From Cercospora beticola (lineage: Eukaryota; Ascomycota; Dothideomycetes; Mycosphaerellales; Mycosphaerellaceae), in NCBI RefSeq assembly GCF_033473495.1, contig NC_088938.1, positions 3,224,001-3,288,000 on the forward strand: a stretch of DNA of 64,000 nt, in the 5' to 3' direction. Both the position numbers and the translations under genes were made by a program. The first letter of the stretch is position 1; each line of letters opens with the position of its first letter. Shown piece by piece: positions 31,767 through 42,213 of the stretch. The notes under the pieces are model-generated. The model was not told the DNA's origin. It ran no database searches and saw only the letters and a program-made list of their open reading frames with translations.

Positions 31767-33492
31767 ATGGCCGGACATCCTTTTGATCTCGAGCTGGGCC
31801 AGCTAGACTTGGTTTCAACAACTTCAGGTCTACGGCTACAGCTTGAGAGCAAAGCACAATTTGCTGCATCTGCGCATGATTTGGAGACACTGGCGGAGCT
31901 TGTGGCCACGTGTGGCCCACTGCAACCTAAGCGGGCCTGGCTCACTCTGACACCGGGCTTCCGACTGACCATTAGGTTGCATTTTCCATCTTGTGATCGA
32001 GGCGAAGACGAGAGATTGGCGGAGCAGCTCGCCCAAAGACTATCGGATGACATTGTACGTTGAATGAAGTGCCGAGCGCGGGCCTCATGCTGACAGACAC
32101 CAGCTTTGGCAACAACTGCAGCTCGAGCCTAAGGCCAAGGAGATCTCGCTGGATACCGCAGAATCTTGTATGCGGATTCGAGTTGTCCTAGACGATCGCG
32201 AGAGGACGAGAACCGATTCGTGGTGCAAAGCACATAAGCTTGCGCAGAATGTGCCCGCTCGCGATGTACAACCACCGCCGGGAGTTCCCAAGGCAGAGCT
32301 CAGTGAGGCCATACTGTCTATGACTTTTACGGCTCCAGAGACTTGCAAGCGGAGAAAGACCAGAGCTTCTCAGGATCAAAATACGATAAAAGCAGAAAAC
32401 CCCGATGAGGTCTTATTGGACGCTGCTCATCATCAATCTCTCGGCCCCAGATCCTGCTCGCCAGGTGTTCACTCGATGCGACGGACAAGAACGACGCCAG
32501 AGAGAAGTAACTTATGTGCAGACATGTTGTCAGCCACTCTACAAAACATACCTGAGGACGAAGTGCAGAGTGGCTACGCACAATTGCGGCGTCCTGGTCT
32601 CAAACGATGTTGGAGTACTGGCGACATGGTCCCAAATATGGACGATCAGATCGCGGCATTGCCACACCTGTTCGATGCTGGGCTGCGATACTCAATTGCT
32701 GTACCTCTGAAATGCTCCACAAAGGATATCATCGTTAGTGCAAGTGAGTCACTGAAGCATCTTGCTGACGTCTGCCCTACCGGCTTCTCGCCGGGCTTTC
32801 TGGAGGCAGTTGCTTCGCGTGCCGCATTCATGCCCACCATCAGCCATGCTTTGAGCAATATTTGTGCTGTGAACGCCAGAAGCCAAACCTTGGGGAACAA
32901 GCTCAAAGAGATAGCACGCCGTGATGGCTTGACCACTCGGCAGCAGAGCAACATGTCCATGGTGCAGGACAGTCTGGGAAGCCACATGTGGACGGTTTTG
33001 ACAGCAAACCTACAAAAGTCAGACCGCGCTCCTCGTGCGCGTTTGATGATGAACTGCGAGCAATCGAGCACACCATTTGAAATGCTCACTCTTGACGGAT
33101 CAGCGTTCCGCATCCTCGGGCCTGATGAGCCAGAGGCTTGGCTGGAAGAAGCGCATTGCTGTTGCGGCGAAGATGACTGCGTTTGTCCGCCCGATCTGGA
33201 TCTAGACCACATGCTGGATGAGGGCTGGCACGAATTTTTGGTGGACGACGTTCCTTCGGCTTCTGAGGAAGACTCCCGCGCGGAGAGTCATGACCAAATT
33301 TCGCAAGCACGCGACACTCGCGTGGCAAATCTCGACGATGAGGTCTTCTATGGTAGCGAGCAGTTACAGTTGCTCGAGAAGGACTCTTTTCTTGGTGTCG
33401 TACCAGATGTAGTGTTTGTCGGGACGGTTTGCAAAGACGACGGAATGCTGATGGAGTCGGATTTCGATGCCGAAGAGATGTTAGCAATCTAG
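31767..33492 (+). CDS. Hypothetical protein with C-terminal Cys cluster (558 aa, two exons)
   Basis: The family is not recognised. Exons are 31767-32054 and 32104-33492 with a 49-nt intron (GTACGT...CAG), phase 0. The ATG at 31767 has a good context (gtacaATGG). The first exon and the start of the second form a compact region: LELGQLDLVSTTSGL, a stretch predicted as strand-rich, then LWQQLQLEPKAKEI and a basic segment. The middle is disordered-looking with Arg/Ser/Thr. Residues from about 320 to 440 are helix-rich. Near residue 450 a dense Cys cluster (HCCCGEDDCVC) precedes a highly acidic stretch ending in HMLDEGWHEFLVDD. The cluster could bind metal. The C-terminus is acidic. A nuclear or regulatory role is possible, but nothing in sequence proves it. 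Confidence 0.6.
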
Positions 33493-35612
33493 CGAGATGG
33501 TATGGGACCACCTTCAGACGACCTCGGTCTTCACACGAATACACTCAACGAGCATCACCCATGAATCAGCAGACGTCTCAGGTTTGTCCCTCGCTTCGTG
33601 GTTCCTTCGACCAAGTCCTGTTCTGTGGTCGGAACTTCGGAAGCATGGCGCCGCTCAGGAAGATTTCAGCCACCTCAAACTCTGCTCAACTCAACGCCAT
33701 CATCAGACCAGATCCTTCATCACTACTTCCACTTCACACAGCACGGTATTACTATGACGAATGGCGTTCGCGATACAGCATAACGAGCGCCATGGGACCC
33801 ACCACGTCACGACAGCTTCGCGCGGCACTAGGCATTTCCAATCGCTGCCACGACCTCGCGCTGGCCTGATCACAGGCGTCCAGCAGAGCATATACTGCGT
33901 ATCATGAGACTCCATTTGCAATTTCGGTGCCGATGTCGTGTCGAAGTTCGCGCGCGCAGGATCGTGACGCGACATCCGCCGTGCCCATCACCACCGCGTC
34001 TGGCGCATGCAATATTCTAGAGCCCCGGGCAAATGTTCAACCGGTCGCAGTCGTGCAACAGGCCATCCTCGTCCCAGGCGACCTGGGTGCATGTCAGCAC
34101 AGTCTTTGCGCAACGGCTTCAATTTACTTGCGTCGTTGTTCGCACGCGTCTCCGCGGTGCGCGCTGCACTTCGGACCCTTCGCTTGAAGAGGCTGTTCTC
34201 CCCGGGCTGCGACTCCATCTCCAGTCTCCACCACTCGGGATCCCGCGCCATTGTTGCAACAGCCGCCAGCGCAATGAGTGACGTGCAGCAAGGAACATGA
34301 TCGACAGCTCATCGGCTCCAAAGACTGCCCTCTACCTTTTGCACGCACCAGGCGACATGGCTGCTGAAACAGCTGGCGGTGCTGACCTATTGCTAGGACT
34401 CCGGCAGCAAGCCCATTGTCTTTGTCCCTCCGCCTGCTGGCACTACTCCACGATTCGGTAATCGCTCGAAGGGCGATCCTTCGTATCGGTACGATACACG
34501 AAGCCTGCGCGACAATATGTGCGAACGTTGCACACGACGCTCGGTTCTTGACACCTTTTCGTGATTGTTGTGCTGCCATTCTCAGCACTCCGAGTCGTCG
34601 CTTAGCCTGTACTTCGAAAACTGCCAGCCAATAAGCCACCACTGACGCTGGGTCTGCATGCATCACGCTGCAGCTGGCCAAATAACGTCCGCTTGTGTCG
34701 TGCCTACATCCGCGCTGCGGGCGATCCGATGAGCTCAACGAGCGCCACAGTACCCAGTCTCTCGGCGGCCTTGATCTGGCGGCACACACGACACTTCGGT
34801 CATGGCTGATGCTGCACACCGAGAATTCGACCCTCTGGCCACCCACTGCTTGCTCCAAAAGCCCTTCTGAATGACCGGAAGTCGCGGCTTGCTCTTGCCG
34901 CCGCTCAGGCGTCCGGTCTCTGCTGCCCATCTAAATGCTCGGCATGCCTTGCCTTGACAAGAGCACGAGAGAGAAGCGAGAGATGCAACTTCCCGTGGTC
35001 ATCAACTCGCGTTATCCCTGACGTTGCCGAACTGCTACTGGGTTATACGCCTATTCGGATCCCTTGCCAGCAGGACTGCGCTCCGTACCAACCAAATTTC
35101 CTGCGAAAGCGAGCCATTTACCTTGCGACTGCATACTCCTGGTTGTGCAGCTTTTCTAAGCATCAAAAGAACATTGGCTTTCTATTCTCTCGCACGAATT
35201 CAGTTGGCCATCCACATTGTCCGTCACCTGGAACTCAACACAAGCATCTCGCGACAACTTTGACTGCCCAAGAGCTCTTTCAAGAACGATGTCATAACGC
35301 TATCGTACTTCGATGGCACATCTCCGTCAAGCCGATAGTGAAGCCACTAGCTTGACTCACTTCTTCACTTCAGTCCTCACCTCTGGATAACGCTTCTTGG
35401 AATTGCTCACCTGCGCCTTTTATCGAACATCGACATCGCCTCTGGACACAACAAGTTGTTCTTGCAACTCGCAACAGACCTTGCGCTTCTCCAAAGGTTG
35501 GTCCGCAGCAGATTGGCGCTACGATATCACCACCGTTGTCATATGCTAAACAGGACACAGCCAGAGGATGACCGATATTCTTCCGAGTCCGATTCACGAC
35601 GTATGATCAGCC
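33493..35612. other. 2.1-kb region without a supported gene
   Basis: The longest frame (34124-34930, minus, 268 codons) is Arg/Cys/Ser-rich with no domain and is probably an accident of GC-rich DNA. The stretch probably includes a long leader and promoter for the MHYT gene, since the last 250 bases are CT-rich. No repeat or RNA gene was recognised. Confidence 0.35.
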
Positions 35613-38223
35613 ATGTCATCCTACAGCACAGGTGATTCTGTGCCCAGCACTTTCGACCCCGGCATCGTAGCAGCATCTTTCTTCGCAAGTCTGACTGGAT
35701 GCCTCCTCACCATCGAAATCCTTCATCGCCGAGGCACTGCCCTGGGCAATTTCAGGAGCTGGTGCGTTAACCTGCGACATGCGTGATCTGGCGATGGCGG
35801 AGAAGGCTGATGTTTTGTGCAGGGCCGAGACAGTGGCATGCGCCACATCCTTCGGACTAGTCGGTATCTGGTGCATGCACTTCACAGGCAATCGCGCCAT
35901 CATCCTCGGCGAAGGCGATCCTGAGTACCAGCTGGTCTACAACTCAGGTTACACTGTGCTTTCCGTGTTTCTGCCCATTATCGGACTCACCATTGCCTTC
36001 TCCGCTGCAGAGCTGCCTGCGAAACAGCAGATCCTCCACTGGACAGCGCTGGTGCTCACAGGTACCTTCGCGGGCTTGAGCATTGTCGGCATGCACTATC
36101 TCGGCAACTTCGGTGTGACCAACTACAAGCTGAACTACAGCCCTCGATATCTGGCCGCATCCATCGTCATTGCCATCGGCGACTGCCTCACAGTTCTTGC
36201 GTTATTCTACAACCTGCGCGAGAAATGGATCAGCTCCTGGTGGAAGCGCGTACTGTGTGCGCTAGCATTGGCTGGTGGAGTGTCTGCAATGCACTTTACA
36301 GCCTCTACGAGCTGCAGGTACGAGTTTCTGCACAGCAATAGCGTTTCTGAGATTCGTTCGCGAGATACGCAAGTGATAGTTGCTGGTGCCATCTGCGGTG
36401 CTGCTGCAATCATGTGCATGGGTGTGCTGTTCATCACACGTGCGCGAAACCGGATACTGAAGAGCAGATCCCAAAAAGTAATGCTGGCCTGTGCAATGTT
36501 CGACCCGGACGGGAAGATACTGGTGACGACCGAAGGCGTGCTACCTGCCCGAGAGATCACCGACAAGTACCATCATCGAACATTTGACGAAGATTTCGAT
36601 ACGGCGCACGCGGTCTTCCAATGGATCTATCGTGTGACGCACAACTGGGCGGGAGTGAGCGAGTTGGTGCCTCGCATGAAAAGTCATCTTGCAGCGGAGA
36701 AGGAAAGCACAACGGGAGATGTTAAGGTTATCAGCTCGCATGCCAGCGCCATCTACGACGCGGAAACTTACAGCAATTACGAACTCATATTTTGCGAAAG
36801 ATTCTGCACCGCAGCGTCTTCACTTGCGACTTCGATGGGGTTGCCGATCGAGCAGCTTGGCGTGCTATACGACAAAGTTATCGAGACAGGGACGTTGCGA
36901 GTAGAGGCGAAAGAGAAGCGCTGTGCATCCTCAGAAGACAAGACGTTGGCGGAAGTCGAGGCTGCGCTCCGTCTGAACCTTTTCGGCAAAGGTCAGCTCA
37001 TGTTCATCACCCGCCAACTGACCCAGGATGAGACAGACAAGCTGCTGAATTCGGGCTACCGATTTGCGGGAAGACAGCAAGTAAGCAGGAGCATTGCGCA
37101 GGCTATGCAGGTGCCGCAACCAGCTCTGGAAACCCAACTAGGAGACCTTTGGGGCTATATTGAGAATCTGATGAACACAGAAAAGAGTGGGACGTACTTA
37201 GCGTTCTTTGCCATGGTCCCGAAACCGAACGGCAAAGGATTTGACATTGTGGTACGGAAGGAAAACCAGGATCAGCTGCCGGATGTGCCGCTACTTACTG
37301 GCAAATCTATGCAGTGGCAGGCTGCATTTCTGGAAAAGATGGATGGCTTCCGTGTCCAACAGTGCATCCAATTCTGCGAACTTGGTGATGGGCGGCAGGA
37401 GACTCGATCTCCACAGGAACAACAGTTCGCGGTCATGGTCAACCAGGCCATAGTATCCTTGACTCAGCAATTTCCCCCCGAGTGGAAGAATGAGGCCCGA
37501 TTCTGGGCGCAGCAGCTCAGTGCCCACTACTCACATCGTCTTCGAAGAGGCTCGACCATCACTACGCTGTACGCCTTCACCTGCATTGGCGATATGCATG
37601 CCTCTATCGACAAGTCCGAAGCATTATGCCGCATCCCCCGGACATTTTTCGATACTCGGCATCGATGTTACTCTGGCTCGCCGGATCATGCCGTCTTGAT
37701 GAAAGACATACATGCTGCCTTCAGCCCTCTCTTTTCACGGAAAGTGTCCAAGCCAGAACATAGCAAACGCCGCCACGGCAGACTCTCCATTGCCCTCAGC
37801 AACAGCCCCGTCAAACCGCTCAGGAAAATGCGAAGCAAATCTATGCCCATCGTGCCAGGTAAAACACCGCCTTCCAGATGTAGTAGTGCTGCAGAAGGCC
37901 ACACAAGTGATGAGGACTCTTCTTCGATGCATGAGCTCGTCGACCGCCCAGCTCATCTCGCCGGCTCGGGCTCTGCTCGAGCTATTTCTGATCGGCAGAG
38001 GACGAGGACGGGCAACTGGGGCGGGATTCTCGTCAATAGCGAGACTGTCGTCAAGACGGACAGTAAGAATGAGTTCTCGCAGGATGAGAAATTCGAAGGA
38101 ACTCGTGATATGGGAATCAGAACTGCAGTGGGAACTGCGAAGCCCGAAACAACCTTTGTGGATGAGTTGGTTACGGTGACGAAGGGACGATTCTTACCTG
38201 CCTCAAGTCGGGGTTATGTGTGA
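35613..38223 (+). CDS. MHYT-domain membrane sensor protein (849 aa, two exons)
   Basis: The MHYT domain is a seven-helix membrane module thought to bind metal (copper) and to sense small gases or redox state in bacteria; fungal members are little studied. Exons are 35613-35761 and 35823-38223 with a 61-nt intron (GTGCGT...CAG), rebuilding a Trp codon. Three Met-His motifs sit at regular spacing: MHFTGN at residue 68, MHYLGN at 140 and MHFTAS at 206, each at the end of a hydrophobic segment. After the last helix near residue 255 the protein continues for about 590 cytosolic residues. These include a folded-looking block (about 260-660) without a family I can name, then a Ser/Arg-rich tail with many potential phosphorylation sites. 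No kinase, GGDEF or EAL domain is seen, unlike bacterial members. The output mechanism is unknown. Confidence 0.85.
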
Positions 38224-40448
38224 TGAAGAGACATGACCTCTGGGCACTGTGGATGTTTTGTGTTACTTTTTGCTTGACTCTTTCTTCTTCTACTCACCAT
38301 GTCGAATACTGAGAGATACCCTATCGAAGCGATGATTTTGGTTGCTTCTCTTGGCACGGAGCAGAGGGACGGGTGGGCACGTGGGATCGGTTCTGGAATT
38401 GTGTATAATACTCCGGTCAGCAATAGGTTGAGCATTTCTCGTGTCCGCTTCCACTTTCCGGTGCAAATGGCATGGTTCGCAACGGCGGAAGTCTATCACG
38501 TATACGCTCATTTCGACTTCGTCTTCAGCTCGTTTCCATAGCCTTCTTCCTCGTTTCACCAGAACGGGTGTAAGGTTTGTGGCGGCGGCTTACGCACGTT
38601 ACCAATCCCTTTCTCTTGCATCACTACTTCATCCTCTGACTCCATCACCTCGACGACTCGGGCAACATCACATACACGCCCGGATTAGCGCCTCTTATTA
38701 TCAGTGCATCCGTTGTGCCGTCCAAGCTCCATCAGTTTCCGACGTGCGAAGAGACCTTGGAGCGAGACGCGCGCTGGGCGGCCTGGACTCTGTCGCAGAT
38801 CCCACGCGCTGGACCTCCCGCCTCGACCTGCACCACAACGCGGCCGGTGATTTCTTCTTCACAGCAATCCACGGCCTTCTCCAAGCTGCATGACAAGACT
38901 GTGGTCTAGACCGAGAGTCAATGCCAGCGCCGTTGATCGCGTGCTGTGGCCAAGCACGTAGTGTCGGGAAAAGTGCGACCACGCATACATGAGATGAGAT
39001 TACTATTCCTCAATCACGTGGGTGAAGGTCTACACATCTGCTCTGGACGCGGAGGAGTTGGTCAAGACGTTTGTGAAGCTAGGAGCTATACCGGGCATCC
39101 GCCAGCAACAGCCCCTTCCAGACTCATATCCTGGTCCGCCAAGCCAAAGGCCTCACTCACGGTGGTTTAGCCGCACACCGGCAATCGGTCTCTAGGCTCC
39201 ACTGAACGAGGGCAACGAGAAGCGAAAATTCGCCTGCTCAAATTGCTGTAAGAATGCTTGTAGTCATCACTGCTGGCAAACGTGAGCAGACTGCCGGACA
39301 AGCCTCGCCCAATGCCTCACCATTTTGATCCCGGAAGAGATCGGATACTCGTAAGCAACGGTCGCCATGCGATTGGCTGGAACAGGCACCGGTAGCTGAC
39401 GAGGTGGAGCACTGTTCAGGATCTCATCTTGTCACCCAGGTTGTGTGCAAAAACAGAAACCTCGCACGAGATGTCGGTCGCTGATCAATTTTCTCGCACA
39501 CTATTGACCGCATTCCCAGATACGTTCTTGTCCACAAATACAATGTCTCACCTTTAGCGTTCATCAGCCACGCCTGTGCCATGCGACACAAGCATGGCAA
39601 TTTCTTCGCCAACGGTGGCATCACCTGTCACAACATCTGAAGAAATACTTCACTCGTATTGGTGAACTCCGGATGGAAGCCGAACTAGAGTCCGATAATG
39701 GTAGGCATGAACTAGCTTTGCTCGGACACGACGAATAGGAAAGAGGCCCCTATTTCCAGCACTTCCGCATTTCTGGACAAATCCTAGTACGCTAAATAAT
39801 AGGTTTTGACTAGTCTTGCGGACGTCTGACTGACACGAGAAGCCGCAATGAGCTGCGCACGCAAAACGGTGACATGACCATGGACGAAACTCTAGGCTGT
39901 CGTGTACACGAGGCACAACGGCGAAGATCTTGACTCGAAGTGGACGCATGTGAAGACCACGGATCGGCAACGAAAACGTCGAAGGCTTTTGAGCTATTCA
40001 AAGCGCAAGACTACGGCCATGCCGCCAGGCCATCGGATGATCAACAACCAGCAGGTGCAACATGCCTGAGATAACCAGCCTGTCTAGTTCCTGTAGTGCT
40101 GATGCTACAACCCAAATTGGCGATCTAAAGAGCGAACACCTGGCTGCGCCCATTGTCCTGCCCCGTGGCAGTCCATGTTAAGCGTGATTGCTGCGCTAGA
40201 GCCGCTGCGCACCTAGTCGTGCTGGGCGCATACCTGACAGTGCTCGGATCACGACAACAACTCAGGGATGGCAGCACGCACGTTTTATAAGAGCGCTGCT
40301 CGTCCTCACGACAGACTTCACGATACCCACCCCACCGACCTAGTCACTCTTTTACTTGCTGCGGTGTCAACTGCCTTACATTCTTTTTAAACCCAATCAT
40401 TACGACAGAACTTTCGTTTTAACTTAATAGTCACTTCACGTCTTCACG
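38224..40448. other. 2.2-kb region without a supported gene
   Basis: Only short overlapping ORFs were found, none with a recognisable product. The last 170 bases are the promoter and leader of the repeat-protein gene. Confidence 0.35.
40283..40292 (+). promoter_or_regulatory. TATA-like box of the pentapeptide-repeat gene
   Basis: The sequence ttttataaga lies about 160 bp upstream of the ATG at 40449 and is followed by a CT-rich, AT-containing leader. This pattern fits a strongly expressed fungal gene. Confidence 0.5.
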
Positions 40449-42213
40449 ATGCAGATCAAGGTCCTTGTTGCTGCTATGGCAGCTGCGGCAGCTGCCGCTC
40501 CAGCTGTGTCGCGCGACCTAGCTCGTCGCGACTCCCCGGCTTCTTACGGTGCTGCTCCTCCAGCGCCAAAGACATACACTCCATCCAAGCCAGAGGAGAA
40601 CACTCCTACTAGCCCTAAGAAGGAGGACCCACCGGCATACGTTCCAGTGACCACTTCTGGATCTTGCAATGCTCCAAAGCCCAGCACCCCATCGAGCTCA
40701 TCTTACGGCCCTGGTGGTGATAAGCCATCTGGCGACAAGCCAACTGGTGACAAGCCATCCGGACCATCGACTTATGGCCCAGGTGCTGACAAGCCCTCCG
40801 GCGACAAGCCAACTGGTGACAAGCCAACTGGTGACAAGCCATCCGGACCATCGACTTATGGCCCAGGTGCTGACAAGCCCTCCGGCGACAAGCCAACTGG
40901 TGACAAGCCATCTGGAGACAAGCCATCTGGCCCATCCTACGGCCCAGGTGGTAACACTCCATCTGGCAACACGCCTTCCGGTAACACGCCTTCCGGTAAC
41001 ACCCCATCTGGCAACACGCCATCGGGCAACACGCCATCGGGCAACACGCCATCGGGCAACACGCCATCGGGCAACACGCCATCGGGCAACACGCCATCGG
41101 GCAACACGCCTTCCGGTAACACGCCATCTGGCAACACTCCATCTGGAAACACCCCAAGCGGAAACACCCCAAGCGGAAACACACCATCTGGAAACACACC
41201 TTCCGGCAACACGCCATCTGGAAACACCCCAAGCGGAAACACACCATCTGGAAACACACCTTCCGGCAACACTCCATCTGGCAACACTCCATCTGGTAAC
41301 ACTCCTTCCGGCAACACCCCAAGCGGAAACACACCATCTGGCACCACGCCTTCTGGCAACACTCCTTCTGGCACAACCCCATCTGGCAACCGACCAAACA
41401 CCACGACTCCAGCTACCACTCCTAACTCATGCGGCGGTGCTGGCTCCGACAGCGGACTTGATCTCGGACTCAGCTTGGACTTGGGACTCAGCCTTGGTGC
41501 AGGCACACCAGACAACATCCTCGACTTGGCTGCTAAGTTGAACGTTAACTTGGTAAGCGAGCGATGTCGAGACCTTCCACGAACGTGAGCCATATACTAA
41601 CCTCGAGCCTCTAGGACGCAAACGTGAACGTCGGTGCCGAGATCGCCGCCGCTGTTGGCGCAAACGTGGACTTGAACGCTCAAGTTGATGTCGACGTTGT
41701 GCTCAAGGCTCTCCTGGACCTCGCTATCAAGGTTGACGCTTCTGCTCAGCTTCAGGCCACTATTGAGGCTGCTATTGGTGCTGGTGTCCAGGTCGACCTC
41801 TCTGTCCTCATCAACGCTGTCATTGTATGTCATTCTGAGCTCTGCTTCTCTGAACCGTGACTAACCTCTTCTCAGGACGTCTCTCTCTCCGTTGGCATTG
41901 ACCTTGACGTGGATGTGGAGCTCAACGCCGCTGTTCTCGCTCTCAAGGCTTCAGTTGAGGCTGAGCTCGACTTGGACTTGGATGTCAACGTCCAGGTTGC
42001 CGCTGCTGTAAGTTTTCACGCACACTTTTCGCCCATCGAACGCAAATTAAATATTATTTTCCCTTCTAGGTCAACGTTCTCGTTGCTGCTGCTGTCCAGG
42101 CCGGTGCTTCCGTTGACGTTACCGCTGCCATCAACGCCGCTGTGGGGGTCTGCGCACAGGTCAACCTTGAGGTCCTTGTCAACGCCATTGTCAACGCTGC
42201 CGTCTCTGCTTAA
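40449..42213 (+). CDS. Secreted pentapeptide (SGNTP) repeat protein with beta-like C-terminal modules (529 aa, four exons)
   Basis: Exons are 40449-41552, 41615-41824, 41876-42007 and 42070-42213; introns are 62, 51 and 62 nt, all phase 0. A signal peptide covers about residues 1-21, and a Kex2-like Arg-Arg site follows at 26-27. The first exon then encodes GDKPTGDKPSG-type repeats and about 29 tandem SGNTP units. After a Cys-containing linker, the last 160 residues are an alternating Val/Leu/Asp/Ala sequence (for example VDLNAQVDVDVVLKALLDL) split over three in-phase exons that resemble each other, as if made by exon duplication. Only a few cysteines are present and no catalytic motif is seen. 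The likely role is a wall, adhesion or surface-coat protein, with the Pro/Gly stalk holding out a C-terminal module; this is inference from build. Confidence 0.8.
40951..41390 (+). repeat. 15-bp coding minisatellite (SGNTP), about 29 copies
   Basis: The unit is ggcaacacgccatcg and synonyms. Runs of identical units (for example around 41020-41105) alternate with variant blocks, which suggests recent slippage and block duplication. All frames on both strands are open through it. Confidence 0.92.

Noticed and set aside
34124..34930. Minus-strand ORF of 268 codons
   Set aside because: Arg/Ser/Cys-rich with no domain, no good start context and no splice structure; typical of chance ORFs in GC-rich DNA.
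40615..41593. Long antisense and alternate-frame ORFs across the SGNTP repeat
   Set aside because: A 15-bp repeat without stops leaves all six frames open. Signal peptide, splice sites and downstream exons support only the plus-strand frame from 40449.
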